DNA of 40,849 nt from Planctomycetota bacterium (GCA_003669555.1 QWOS01000006.1:1-40849); one strand, 5' to 3'; positions 1 through 8,215 are shown, numbered from the stretch's first letter. Translations and numbers: made by a program. The notes: generated by a model not told the origin, from the letters alone.

Positions 1-312
1 CTCCAGCAATTCCATGGCGATGTAAGGGGCACCATTGTCCTCACCCACCAGAAAAATGGTCACCACATGGTCACTTGTCACTTTGGCAGCAGCTTTGGCC
101 TCGCGGAGGAACCTTTCACGCCCCCCTGGGGTCATGGAGAATTCCGGTCGCATCACTTTCAGAGCCTGCCGCCGGGCAAGACCAGACGAATCCTCAGCCA
201 GAAAGACAAAACCCATAGCACCGTCACCCAACAAGCGAATAACCCGGTACCCTCCGAGGGTACCAAGATCATCCGGGTGGGTTGGCGGCCGGAGGAAAGG
301 ATATGGGGCCAT
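1..312 (-). CDS. Ser/Thr protein kinase, N-terminal part (cut by window start)
   Basis: This is the first 104 residues of a Hanks-type Ser/Thr kinase. The rest lies beyond the window edge. The glycine-rich loop GDGAMG is at residues 29-34, the ATP-anchoring lysine is K52 in ALKVM, the helix-C glutamate is probably E71 in FLREAKAAA, and the hinge region reads APYIAMELLE at the cut. The ATG at 312 is preceded by TGGAG about seven bases upstream, and an in-frame stop lies 60 bases further up, so the start is well bounded. About 20 residues precede the kinase core, so there is no N-terminal membrane anchor. Kinases of this kind in planctomycetes often carry a C-terminal TM segment, WD40 or TPR region, which cannot be seen here. 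The substrate is unknown. Confidence 0.9.
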   Translation of the reverse strand, partial: MAPYPFLRPPTHPDDLGTLGGYRVIRLLGDGAMGFVFLAEDSSGLARRQALKVMRPEFSMTPGGRERFLREAKAAAKVTSDHVVTIFLVGEDNGAPYIAMELLE

Positions 313-373
313 GAAACTCCAGTCCGTGGATGGGGCATTCCCGAGTCGGCTGGGGGCAAGGGCAACCTTTCAG

Positions 374-406
374 CCCGATATTACCCGATAATGCAAGAAG
401 AGTATA
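374..406 (-). promoter_or_regulatory. Possible promoter/operator of the kinase gene
   Basis: On the minus strand TATACT (406-401) resembles a -10 box. It sits inside a perfect 12-bp palindrome at 399-410 (AGAGTATACTCT). Just downstream are two direct copies of TATCGGG (390-384 and 380-374), spaced exactly 10 bp apart, so they face the same side of the helix. Transcription would start near 394, giving a leader of about 80 nt. No convincing -35 box is seen at 16-18 bp spacing. This is inference from pattern only. Confidence 0.25.
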
Positions 407-433
407 CTCTAGCCACGGTGGCATTGGCCCGCC

Positions 434-477
434 AGAAAAAAACTGCCTGAACCATGGCTCGCTTTAACGCATGGTTC
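434..477 (-). terminator. Candidate terminator hairpin upstream of the kinase gene
   Basis: On the minus strand GAACCATG (477-470) pairs perfectly with CATGGTTC (456-449) across a 13-nt loop. The sequence AGGCAG follows and then seven T residues (440-434 on the plus strand are A). The stem is only moderately GC-rich and the T-tract starts six bases after the stem, so this is an imperfect intrinsic terminator. If real, it would insulate the kinase gene from transcription coming from the left-going genes above 1145. Confidence 0.3.
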
Positions 478-1088
478 TGAGCAAAGGGAAGGCAAGACCA
501 CGGGGCTTAGCCAATGAGCCTGGCTGACACCGGCCTCTGGTCAGAATTTGCTGCAACCCACAACTGGGCGGGTCCTTGTCAAGGGTACCCTCTTGGTTGG
601 AGAAGGCGGAAAATATCACTATATAACGGCCGCAAATCGTCTGGATCGACCGGGTACAGGGTGGCACGCATCCGCGTGTCTGAAGAAACCGACCCAATGC
701 CATAATATAATGCGAAAATGTTTATTCTGTTTGTGACAGCGTGCATCAAACGCCAATAAAGACGGATCTTTCAGCTAAAACAGGGCAAAAGCCGACATCA
801 AGGCATCACCAAGACGAATCCTGACTTGCCCTGGCGTGGATCATCCATCCGGCCAAAACAGGACCGGGCCAGCCGAAAAAGAGCATCGGCTGAAAAATCC
901 TTCCGGGGCTTGGCTAAGTCTGGTGGCATGATGGCAATTTCTTGTGCCTTTATTTCACAATAGGAATTCCCGGCAATCAAATCTGCACCTGCGTTTACGC
1001 AAGGGAAGTCCAAAAAAGACTATTTTTCAGCTAGAAAAGTGTTGGCCGGGAATTGCTGGTCAAACCTTGCGCATTGGGGCTAGATGGG

Positions 1089-1119
1089 CGCGCGGCTTGA
1101 AGCTGGCTCAAGCCGCGCG
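1089..1119 (-). terminator. Strong 12-bp hairpin after the N/Q-rich protein gene
   Basis: CGCGCGGCTTGA (1089-1100) pairs perfectly with TCAAGCCGCGCG (1108-1119) around a 7-nt loop. It begins 26 bases past the stop codon of the minus-strand gene ending at 1145. No T-tract follows on either strand, so it is not a textbook intrinsic terminator. It may stop transcription weakly, protect the mRNA 3' end, or act with Rho. Confidence 0.5.
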
Positions 1120-1144
1120 GGCAGGTGATGGATATGGCCAACCT

Positions 1145-2197
1145 TTAGCGGTTGAAACCACCGTTCTGACGCATACGCTCCAACTGGTCGATAATTCTCT
1201 CGACATTGCGCTCCAGCTTGTCCAGGCGCTGTTCGGTGCCACTACTGCCGGGACGAGGGCCAGCACCGGGACCGCGGGGCCCTCCTGGCATGCCGTTGCG
1301 AGATCCGCCCGGGCCTGTGCGACCGGTCATGGCGAAGCCGGGTCCGCCCGGCCCCATGGGCCCTGGCATTCTATTGCCCATGCCAGGTCCTTCTGGACCC
1401 ATGGGGCCTCCGGGCATATTGGGGCCACGATTGGAAGCCATGGGATTGAAGCCGTAGCCACCTGGCATCCTCCCGCCCTGGTTGTTCCCCTGGTTATTCA
1501 TTCCGGGGTTGTTTTGTCCGTTGTTCTGTCCGCCCTGGTTGTTCCCCTGGTTATTCATTCCGGGGTTGTTTTGTCCGTTGTTCTGTCTGCCCTGGTTGTT
1601 CCCCTGGTTATTCATTCCGGGGTTGTTTTGTCCGTTGTTCTGTCTGCCCTGGTTGTTCCCCTGGTTGTTCATTCCGGGGTTGTTTTGCCCGTTATTCTGT
1701 CCGCCCTGGTTGTTTCCGGGATTGCCGGGGTTATTACTGACGTTGGTTCTGACTTCTGCCTGCTTGCCATCCGGGGTTACCAGAATAGCCATCATCGCCT
1801 GACCGCTTGGGCGGGAGGGGCTACCTGGACCATCGCTGTTGCGGATCTCTATCCGCATTTCTTTCTTTTCTTCCAGGCGGGGTTTGCCTTGCCCTTCGCC
1901 ACCCATCTCACGCATGCGGTTGCGCAGCTTTTCTGCCTGAGCCTGAAGCTCGCGCATCTCGTTGGCCCGGCGCTCGATTTGCACCTGGACTTCGCGAATC
2001 TCGTTTTCCACAGAACGGCGCTTTTCCTGGCGCTGCTTTTCGTCTTTGTCCCGCCCCTCCTGGTTGTCGCGCGAACTGTTTTTAGCCTCATTCGGAGGTG
2101 GTAACTCCTCAGCGGTAACCCGGCCTGAACCGGATACCAAGGCTACCGACAGGGCAAAGGATGAGATAAACAGCTTGCGCCAGCAGGATGGATACAT
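1145..2197 (-). CDS. Secreted coiled-coil protein with Asn/Gln-rich tandem repeat
   Basis: A 350-aa protein of unknown function. Residues 1-29 look like a signal peptide (KLFISSFALSVALVSG core, cleavage near VTAEE). Residues 40-120 are a charged coiled coil. Residues 166-241 are four near-identical 19-residue Asn/Gln/Gly repeats. Residues 242-320 are Gly-Pro-Met rich with collagen-like GP runs. Residues 322-345 form a short C-terminal coiled coil beginning RLDKLERNVERI. The ATG at 2197 has GAGGTG six bases upstream. The open frame continues far upstream, but that part has no signal peptide and overlaps the neighbour. The next gene upstream (2319-3320) is a paralogue with the same two coiled coils but no repeat block, so the repeat is probably a later insertion. 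It probably works as an exported scaffold or envelope component. Confidence 0.8.
   Translation of the reverse strand: MYPSCWRKLFISSFALSVALVSGSGRVTAEELPPPNEAKNSSRDNQEGRDKDEKQRQEKRRSVENEIREVQVQIERRANEMRELQAQAEKLRNRMREMGGEGQGKPRLEEKKEMRIEIRNSDGPGSPSRPSGQAMMAILVTPDGKQAEVRTNVSNNPGNPGNNQGGQNNGQNNPGMNNQGNNQGRQNNGQNNPGMNNQGNNQGRQNNGQNNPGMNNQGNNQGGQNNGQNNPGMNNQGNNQGGRMPGGYGFNPMASNRGPNMPGGPMGPEGPGMGNRMPGPMGPGGPGFAMTGRTGPGGSRNGMPGGPRGPGAGPRPGSSGTEQRLDKLERNVERIIDQLERMRQNGGFNR
1481..1708. repeat. Four tandem 57-bp repeats inside a coding region
   Basis: Units start at 1481, 1538, 1595 and 1652, and a partial fifth runs to about 1715. They differ at only a few bases. On the minus strand each encodes the 19-residue unit QNNGQNNPGMNNQGNNQG plus R or G. 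The unit length keeps the frame, so copy number can change without breaking the protein. Confidence 0.95.
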
Positions 2198-2318
2198 GGA
2201 ATCACCTCGGTTCACGCCAGGACAAAAGGGAAAAGTAAATACTTCACTCCTTCCATGTACCAGAAAACGGGTGCGAAGTACAATCTGACGGAGCAAGCAA
2301 TGGTTTTCTCCTGATTTC

Positions 2319-3320
2319 TTAATCTTTCCCCGTCCCGCGCTGGTCTCGTTCCCTTCGTTCCAATTCCATGTTTTGCAATTGGTTGGCGAGAATCTCGACT
2401 GTGGCTTGCAATTTGTCCAGTCGCCCATCGATATCGGAGCGACGCGGGCCTGGTTCAGGCTGGGGGGAAATTTCCATCCCCTCGGAGCGGATCTGCAGCT
2501 TGCCCACGCCGGGGATTTCGTAAATGCCATTGGATTTCAACGATTTTGCCAGGCTGATACGCAATTCCACCTGGCCATTGGCAAAGCGGTTGAAGGCGAA
2601 CGGAATGGTCCCGTCTAGCGGAGGCTTGGCATCCGCCATCCCGGGCCGGGATGGCTTGGGGGGACCGGATTTTTCTGGGGCGGGTTTGTTTTGGACGCTG
2701 GGTTGGTCATCATCCGGGCCGGAATCAGCCGCCCGTTTCTTTTGCAACCGTTCCGCATGGGCTTGCATTTCCTGGATTTCACGGGTGCGCCAATCCATTT
2801 GGAGCTGCAATTCGCGCAAGTCATTTTCCAGATGACGCAAGGCGCTGAGGCGTTCACGCTGCAAGGCGTTTTGTTTTTCCTGCTGCTCCATGGTCTCAAG
2901 CGCTTCCAAAGCAGCCAGGATTTGGCGATCCTGGGCTTCCCGGTCCGCCCGCTTGCGCGCTTCGTGGTTGTCTATCTGTTTTTTTTCCTGTTCAGCCCGT
3001 TCCTTTTCAGCTCGCACTTTTTCCGACTGGGCCTTGTCAGTTGCCGCCTGGGCCAGCTCGGCGTCGCGCTGTTGCTGTTCTTTCATTTCCTGCATTTTTT
3101 GTTCGATGTCGCGCTGGTGTTTTTCCTGGCGGTCTCTGGCCTCGCGGTCTGCATCCTTGGTCACCGGGGCCGGCTTGGGTTTTCCCCCAGGCTTTCCGAC
3201 CGGTTTTTCGTCGGCAAGTGGCATCGGCAGGGAAGCCCCAACCCTGGGAATCGGGGGTATCGCCACAGCGATGCCCAGTCCTGCCAAACAGACCGCGCGC
3301 AACCACAATGTCCGATGCAT
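2319..3320 (-). CDS. Secreted coiled-coil protein, paralogue of the 1145-2197 product
   Basis: A 333-aa protein, function not recognised. A signal peptide occupies about residues 1-30 (RAVCLAGLGIAVAIPPIP core). Residues 50-200 form a long, highly charged coiled coil rich in Glu, Gln, Arg and Lys. Around residues 240-280 is a small conserved patch (GQVELRISLAKSL, then GKLQIRSEG), and residues 297-325 are a final coiled coil starting RLDKLQATVEI. The last element and the motif EIQEMQAHAERLQ match the downstream gene, so the two are tandem paralogues, 121 bp apart. The ATG at 3320 has TTGAGG about eight bases upstream. The coiled-coil shape with a leader suggests a periplasmic structural or tethering role. 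Confidence 0.75.
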   Translation of the reverse strand: MHRTLWLRAVCLAGLGIAVAIPPIPRVGASLPMPLADEKPVGKPGGKPKPAPVTKDADREARDRQEKHQRDIEQKMQEMKEQQQRDAELAQAATDKAQSEKVRAEKERAEQEKKQIDNHEARKRADREAQDRQILAALEALETMEQQEKQNALQRERLSALRHLENDLRELQLQMDWRTREIQEMQAHAERLQKKRAADSGPDDDQPSVQNKPAPEKSGPPKPSRPGMADAKPPLDGTIPFAFNRFANGQVELRISLAKSLKSNGIYEIPGVGKLQIRSEGMEISPQPEPGPRRSDIDGRLDKLQATVEILANQLQNMELERRERDQRGTGKD

Positions 3321-3433
3321 GGGATCGCCTCAACTGGCTTTTTGCAAGAAGGACGCAGTATTGCCAAACTGCCTATCTTTCCTGTTTGTGTAGGATAGCA
3401 AGGCTGGGCAAAATTGCAAAGGAAGTGCCCAGT

Positions 3434-4234
3434 TTATAAGTCGAGGCGATAAATATCCTGCCCGCCGCCTTTTTCCCCGACAAACAACAAGCTGGTGCCG
3501 TTTCCAGTGAAGGCGAGGTGGTCGATCCGCTCAAACGCTTCTCCCAGGAAAAGGGGTTGGACCGTCAGGCTATCCAACTGGATCCGGAAAAACTGGTTGC
3601 GCCCTTCGGTGCGGCGACAAAAGGCCAGCCACTTGCCAGACGGGTGCCAGGCGGGGTGGGTATCAGACCCGGGGTGCCTGGTCAGTCGCCGGAGCTGGGA
3701 TCCATCTTCCCGGCAGGTGTACAACTGAAACACTCCCTCGCGGGAGGAGGCAAAGGCGATCCATCCGCCCCAGGGGGCTGGGTGTTCACAAATGCCAGGG
3801 CCGGAAGTGATCAGGCGGTGGTTTTGACCAGCAAGGTCGCAACTGCCCACTTGTTGGCCCCCGGCGGCGGGCTGGGCGAAAATCAATCGGCCAGAGTCCG
3901 GGAGGAAAGCTGGATGACGCACCCCGGCAAAGCCGCCGCCTGGATCGAAGATGGATTCTTTGCCGGAGGCATCGAGCAGCACCAGTTTGAGGTTCAGATT
4001 GCCGCGATTCTGCAAAAATGCCAGGCGCGACCCATCGCCATTCCAGCAAAGCTCGAATTCGCTGGTCGTGGCACGGGGATGGAGACGCTCGGAGGCTCCT
4101 CCTTGTTCGGGAACGGAGGCCAGAGCCAGCAGGGTGGGCGATTCCTGGATGGAAAAAGCCACACGATTCTTGCCCGGCATCCAGCGCGGATCTGCCTTCA
4201 CGCGGCCATCGGTGGTGAGCCTGCTGATGTTCAT
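3434..4234 (-). CDS. TolB/PD40-like beta-propeller protein
   Basis: A 266-aa protein made of about six PD40 (TolB-like) blades. Typical blade cores are DPRWMPGKNRVAF near the start, then CWNGDGSRLAFL, PAFLPDSGRLIF, IAFASSREGVFQLY, PAWHPSGKWLAFCR and LAFTGNGTSLLFV. No signal peptide is seen, so it is probably cytoplasmic. The ATG at 4234 was preferred: a GAGG overlapping the upstream stop lies nine bases before it, and the product begins directly with blade sequence. An alternative start at 4273 would overlap the DUF1501 gene by 29 bp. Its stop-to-start distance of 10 bp from the DUF1501 gene implies co-transcription and translational coupling. The ligand or partner is unknown, and TolB function in Tol-Pal is unlikely without a leader. 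Confidence 0.8.
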   Translation of the reverse strand: MNISRLTTDGRVKADPRWMPGKNRVAFSIQESPTLLALASVPEQGGASERLHPRATTSEFELCWNGDGSRLAFLQNRGNLNLKLVLLDASGKESIFDPGGGFAGVRHPAFLPDSGRLIFAQPAAGGQQVGSCDLAGQNHRLITSGPGICEHPAPWGGWIAFASSREGVFQLYTCREDGSQLRRLTRHPGSDTHPAWHPSGKWLAFCRRTEGRNQFFRIQLDSLTVQPLFLGEAFERIDHLAFTGNGTSLLFVGEKGGGQDIYRLDL

Positions 4235-4244
4235 GGGCTTGGCC

Positions 4245-5573
4245 TCAAAAAAGCTCGTGCAGCACCCGGCCACCGCGCAGCACGCCCAATTCGGCGCGGA
4301 TCTGGCTGTTCACTCCCAGGCGTTCTGCCAGGGTGGTGCCCACATGGATGGGTGAGATCGGTTCGGTGACGGGATCTTCGCCCCGGCTGTCGGATTCGCC
4401 AATAACCCGGCCGGGTACCACGCCACCCCCTGCCCAAAGCGAGGTATAGCAGCGCGGCCAGTGATCGCGTGCCGCCTGCGGGGTGATCCGTGGTGAACGG
4501 CCAAATTCGCCCATGGCCAGCACCAGGGTGTCATCCAGCAGGCCGCGTTCGGTCAGGTCGTCGAGGAGGGCGGGCAGGGCCCGGTCCAGCAGGGGGCATA
4601 GCCTGTCTGGCAGCAGCTCGAAGTTGTAAATATGAGTGTCCCAGCCAAAATCGGTGTTGGGGGTCATGGCCTCGACATACTGGCTGAAATTCACCTGGAT
4701 GAAGGGAAGTCCTGCCTCCACCATCCGGCGCGCCAGCAGGCAGCCCTGGCCGAAGGCGGTGGCTCCGTAGCGCTGGCGGACTGCCTCGGGCTCCCGGGAA
4801 AGGTCGAGGGCCGATCGGGCTTGCGGGTTGTCGAGCAGGTTCCAGGCCGTCTGGTTGGTCTGGGCCCAGGCGTCGGTACCTCTTCGGGCCTCATCGAGCG
4901 CGCCTAAAAGGCGCCTGCGGTCACCCAGGTTTGCGGGCGTGAGGCCAGGGAGCAGGGTCAGGCCGGGTAAATCGGATTGGCCCTGCCAGGAGCAGCCCAC
5001 CTGAAAAGGGTCGTGCCCCGTTCCCCAGTTGCCGCCACCGTAGCCCCGGACGGGGCCGACCACATCGCGCGGGTTGCCGCGGCCCACCGCCATATAAGAG
5101 GGCAGGCCGGATTTGTTGGTGAAGCCCTTGGTGGCGTTCAGCCCGCGGGCGGCAATGGCACCAAAACTGGGGGCCACACCATCGGCACCCTGGGCGAACC
5201 CGGTCAGGCCGAAAGTGCCCGCCTTGAGGTGATCCGCATCATGGTTCTTGTGGGAGCGGACCAGGGAGAACTGGTTGGCCCGGCTGGCAAGATTCGGCAG
5301 TAATTCGCTGAAGCGCAAGCCTGGCACGCGGGTGGTGATGGCCGCAAAGGGGCCGCGGTACTCGGCGGGGGCATGCGGTTTGGGGTCGAAGGTATCAAGA
5401 TGGCTGGGGCCACCCCACAACCACAACAACACCACGGACCGTACCGGACGGATCTCTTCGGCCCGGAGCAGGCCACCACTGAGCAGGCCAGGCAAACCGC
5501 TGGCCATGCTGAGAAAGGACCGGCGATTGGTGCCGCGGCAGACAGGGGCCAGAAATGAACCGATATGGAGCAT
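4245..5573 (-). CDS. DUF1501 family protein (alkaline-phosphatase-superfamily fold)
   Basis: A 442-aa protein of the DUF1501 family, which is greatly expanded in planctomycetes and belongs to the alkaline phosphatase/sulfatase superfamily. Residues 16-35 form a twin-arginine-type leader (NRRSFLSMASGLPGLLSGG). The family signature LWLWGGPSHLDTFDPKP follows at about 50-66. Further hallmarks are VRSHKNHDADH, LAMGEFGRSPRI and the C-terminal ARDHWPRCYTSLWAGGG, whose His and Asp residues are probable metal or active-site positions. DUF1501 genes are commonly next to DUF1549/DUF1553 cytochrome genes. That partner is absent here and a cytoplasmic-looking propeller gene follows instead. The substrate is not known for most members, and sulfate or phosphate ester cleavage is an inference from the fold. 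Confidence 0.9.
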   Translation of the reverse strand: MLHIGSFLAPVCRGTNRRSFLSMASGLPGLLSGGLLRAEEIRPVRSVVLLWLWGGPSHLDTFDPKPHAPAEYRGPFAAITTRVPGLRFSELLPNLASRANQFSLVRSHKNHDADHLKAGTFGLTGFAQGADGVAPSFGAIAARGLNATKGFTNKSGLPSYMAVGRGNPRDVVGPVRGYGGGNWGTGHDPFQVGCSWQGQSDLPGLTLLPGLTPANLGDRRRLLGALDEARRGTDAWAQTNQTAWNLLDNPQARSALDLSREPEAVRQRYGATAFGQGCLLARRMVEAGLPFIQVNFSQYVEAMTPNTDFGWDTHIYNFELLPDRLCPLLDRALPALLDDLTERGLLDDTLVLAMGEFGRSPRITPQAARDHWPRCYTSLWAGGGVVPGRVIGESDSRGEDPVTEPISPIHVGTTLAERLGVNSQIRAELGVLRGGRVLHELF

Positions 5574-5766
5574 AAGAAAGCCCGGTTCGCGGGTCGATTG
5601 CAGGAAAACCCATCATAATCTGCCGGCAGGCCCGGTGCAAATGAATACCAGAAAGGCCCCGCCCTGGATAGTTGCAGGAATAGCTGGCGGACTTCAGGGC
5701 GCAGGAACCCTAGGATAGCTTTGGGCCGATAATGGATCATCTCATTTTTTCATTAACGAGGGACTT

Positions 5767-6696
5767 ATGGGGCTGCTGGTGGCCAACAAGGTGAGCGTGT
5801 GGCGTGGCACCGGGCCGGGGCGGCGTGAGGTGGTGCGTGGCGTCAGCCTGGAGGTCCAGGCGGGGGAACTTTTTGGCTTGTTGGGGCCCAACGGTGCAGG
5901 CAAGACCTCGCTGGTTTCAGTGCTCAGTGGCCTGGAGGCACCTGAATCCGGGTCGGTTTATCTCGAGGGGCGGCCTTTGGCGGCGGCGGCGGCGGGTCGC
6001 GTGGGGTTGGCCCCGCAGGATCTGGCTTTTTATGGCACTCTTACAGGCCGGGAGAATCTGCGCTTCTTTGGGCGTCTTCATGGCCGGGAGGGGGCAGAGC
6101 TGGAAGCCCGGGTTGGCGACCTGCTGAACAGTGTGGGCCTGGTGGAAGCGGCAGACCGGGCCTCGGCGGGCTATTCGGGCGGCATGCAGCGCCGCCTCAA
6201 CCTGGCCCTGGCACTGGTGAGCGATCCGGCCATCGTTTTTCTGGATGAGCCAACGGTGGGGGTCGATCCGCAGTCGCGTAACCTGCTGTTCAGTCAGGTG
6301 AGGCGCTGGAATGAAGCTGGCCTGACTATCGTCTATATCAGCCACTACATGGAAGAGGTGCGGGAATTGTGCCCACGCCTGGCCATTATTGACCACGGGC
6401 AGATTGTGGCCTGCGACCGGGTGGAGGCCTTGCTTGCCCGCGAGCACGGCACCCTGGGGGTGCGGCTTGAGGGGGGGCTCCCGGCTGGGCTGGAGGAGAG
6501 GCTGGGCCTGGTTCCATTACCGGGGCCGGCTGACGGGTGGCAGCGATGGCGCTGCCAGGATCCGGCTGGTGTTGCCCCGGAATTCCTGCGCGCCGCCGAA
6601 AGCGCCGGTTGCCGGGTCAGCGCTCTGGAAACCCAGCCACCGGATTTGCAGCAGGTGTTTCTCGGGCTGACGGGGCATGCGCTGCGCGATGAATAA
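5767..6696 (+). CDS. ABC transporter ATP-binding protein (ABC-2/NatA type)
   Basis: The 309-aa ATPase subunit of an ABC-2 type exporter. Walker A is GPNGAGKT (40-47), the Q-loop glutamine is near 84, the signature is YSGGMQRR (136-143), Walker B is IVFLDEPT (156-163) and the H-loop is SHYMEE (192-197). The C-terminal 85 residues are a small non-conserved extension as in NatA/DrrA-type ATPases. The ATG at 5767 has GAGGGA six bases upstream. It overlaps the permease gene by 8 bp (ATGAATAA), a sign of translational coupling. The promoter should lie in the 193-bp region shared with the divergent DUF1501 gene. The cargo cannot be told from the sequence. Confidence 0.93.
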   Translation: MGLLVANKVSVWRGTGPGRREVVRGVSLEVQAGELFGLLGPNGAGKTSLVSVLSGLEAPESGSVYLEGRPLAAAAAGRVGLAPQDLAFYGTLTGRENLRFFGRLHGREGAELEARVGDLLNSVGLVEAADRASAGYSGGMQRRLNLALALVSDPAIVFLDEPTVGVDPQSRNLLFSQVRRWNEAGLTIVYISHYMEEVRELCPRLAIIDHGQIVACDRVEALLAREHGTLGVRLEGGLPAGLEERLGLVPLPGPADGWQRWRCQDPAGVAPEFLRAAESAGCRVSALETQPPDLQQVFLGLTGHALRDE

Positions 6697-8215
6697 AACC
6701 GTAAGCCGGTCGGGATTGCTGTCGGCGCTGTGGCGCAAGGAGTGGCAGTTGCTGGTGCGCGATCCGCGTGCACTGGGGTTGCTGATTCTGCTGCCATTGG
6801 TATTCATCCTGGTCCTGGGTGTGCTGCTGGGTGAGGGCTTTGGCCGCAAGGCGGACGACCGTGTGCGCATGAGCGTGGTGGATCTTGATTCAGGGCTGGA
6901 CTTCGAGGGCAAGAGCTGGGGCCATTGGGTCCGCGAAGACTTGCGCCAGACCCAGGACATCGTGCTGGAGATGCTGCCAGACCTGGAAACGGCTGAAAAG
7001 CTGGTGGCCAGTCATCAGCGGGCCGCGGTCCTGGTGATTGGTGGCGATTTCACCAGGAAGATACAAAATTGTTCTTTTTTGTCGGATGGTATCAACCCGT
7101 TCATCCGCGACGGGGTGGCCATGGCCCGCGTGGATACGCGAATGATCAAGGATCCCCGGCAGATTGCCACCGCAGGCATCATGGAGCAGGTGGCTCAGGT
7201 GAGTCTGTTGCGGGTGGTGTTGCCTTACATGATTGGCAAGGCTTTTGAGCGTCTGAGCGATCCCGATTTCATCGATATCCTGGCGCGTAATGTCAATTTG
7301 CCAGTGCCGCCTACCCTGAAAATCGTCCTGCGCAAGGAAGTGGTCACTCTTTCGGAATTGCTGGCGATGGCCTCGGTTGGCAACGCCGAGCTGGAACGCG
7401 AGTTGCGGCGCAAGGCCGGCATTGGGGTGCAAAAATCGATCACTACGCAGTTTTCACGCTACAACCTGCTGGGGAAGACCTGGGCGACCCTGACCCGTAG
7501 TCAGGGGGCAGGGGTGGCCCAGGAAAGTGTGTATGTGGATGAGGCCGGTCACGGGCTGTTCAATCGGGGTGCGGCCCGCTACCAGTTGCTGGTGCCCAGC
7601 TACACGGTGCTTTTCAGTTTTTTGCTGGTGATGCTGGTGGGCTCGGTGGTGGTGGCCGAGAGGCGGGAGGGGACCTGGCAGCGGCTGCGGTTGGCGCCGC
7701 TGACACCGGGATTGTTGCTGGCGGGCAAGGGGCTGCCCGTGCTGGCGATCAGTGTGGCCCAGGGGGGCCTGCTGTTGCTGGCGGGCAAAGTGGTTTTCGG
7801 CATGCGTTTCGGTCCGGATGACATGGCCTTGGCCCAGCAAGTGGCCCAACTGGTGCCTGTGGTGTTTTGCGTTTCGCTGGCGGCGACAGGTTTGGCATTG
7901 TTGGCCGCCACGATGGCCCGAACCGAATTGCAGGTGGCCCTTTTTGGCGTGTTGCCGGCGTTGGTCCTGTCGCTGTTGGGCGGTTGCGTGCTACCGACAG
8001 AACTTTTCCCCGAGAGCAGCCGCTGGATTGCCAGTTGCACCCCGCAAGGCTGGGCTTTGCTGGCTTACCGTGAACTGCTCGATCCCGATCCATCCAGCCT
8101 GCCGTCGCTGGCGACGGTGGGGCGGGGTTGCCTGGCGTTGTGCGGCTTCGCGGCGGTGTTTTTTCTGGGTGCATGGTGGAACCTGCGCCGGGCCTGGCAC
8201 GGGAGGCCTGGCTGA
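6689..8215 (+). CDS. ABC-2 type transporter permease with large extracytoplasmic domain
   Basis: A 508-aa permease. TM1 is at about 29-48, followed by an extracytoplasmic domain of about 250 residues (50-300), then TM segments at about 303-323, 345-367, 386-408, 414-434 and 478-496. The coupling stretch AERREGTWQRLRLAPLTP after TM2 is characteristic of ABC2_membrane_3/NatB-type permeases. An ATG 12 bases earlier is possible, but the ATG at 6689 sits inside the ATPase stop region and gives an 8-bp coupled overlap. Its own stop overlaps the next start (TGATG). With the ATPase it should form a homodimeric half-transporter pair exporting an unknown substrate (Na+, peptide, lipid or drug are all known for the family). 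Confidence 0.9.
   Translation: MNKTVSRSGLLSALWRKEWQLLVRDPRALGLLILLPLVFILVLGVLLGEGFGRKADDRVRMSVVDLDSGLDFEGKSWGHWVREDLRQTQDIVLEMLPDLETAEKLVASHQRAAVLVIGGDFTRKIQNCSFLSDGINPFIRDGVAMARVDTRMIKDPRQIATAGIMEQVAQVSLLRVVLPYMIGKAFERLSDPDFIDILARNVNLPVPPTLKIVLRKEVVTLSELLAMASVGNAELERELRRKAGIGVQKSITTQFSRYNLLGKTWATLTRSQGAGVAQESVYVDEAGHGLFNRGAARYQLLVPSYTVLFSFLLVMLVGSVVVAERREGTWQRLRLAPLTPGLLLAGKGLPVLAISVAQGGLLLLAGKVVFGMRFGPDDMALAQQVAQLVPVVFCVSLAATGLALLAATMARTELQVALFGVLPALVLSLLGGCVLPTELFPESSRWIASCTPQGWALLAYRELLDPDPSSLPSLATVGRGCLALCGFAAVFFLGAWWNLRRAWHGRPG

Larger units (their letters stand above)
313..1144. other. Long intergenic region (832 bp)
   Basis: There is no convincing gene here on either strand. The short open frames show no family resemblance and no good ribosome-binding site. 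It holds the kinase promoter candidate (374-410), a hairpin with a T-tract on the minus strand (434-477), an AT-rich stretch at about 605-630 and 700-735 with a TATAAT at 706-711 (plus strand) but no downstream gene, and a strong hairpin at 1089-1119 just after the next gene. An unrecognised small RNA cannot be excluded. Confidence 0.5.

Noticed and set aside
464-703. Minus-strand 79-codon frame in the long intergenic region
   Set aside because: No ribosome-binding site, no family resemblance and odd composition. It also ends inside the hairpin at 434-477.
706-711. Perfect TATAAT on the plus strand
   Set aside because: No -35 element at normal spacing and no plus-strand gene before 5767. It is most likely chance in an AT-rich patch.
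944-2104. Long plus-strand open frame (386 codons) with Val/Leu-rich repeats
   Set aside because: It is the antisense shadow of the minus-strand N/Q-rich repeat gene, which has a leader, a good ribosome-binding site and a paralogue next door.
3404-3432. CTGGGC/GCCCAG inverted repeat after the propeller gene
   Set aside because: The loop is 17 nt, the stem 6 bp, and the T-run follows only on the plus strand, where there is no gene to terminate.
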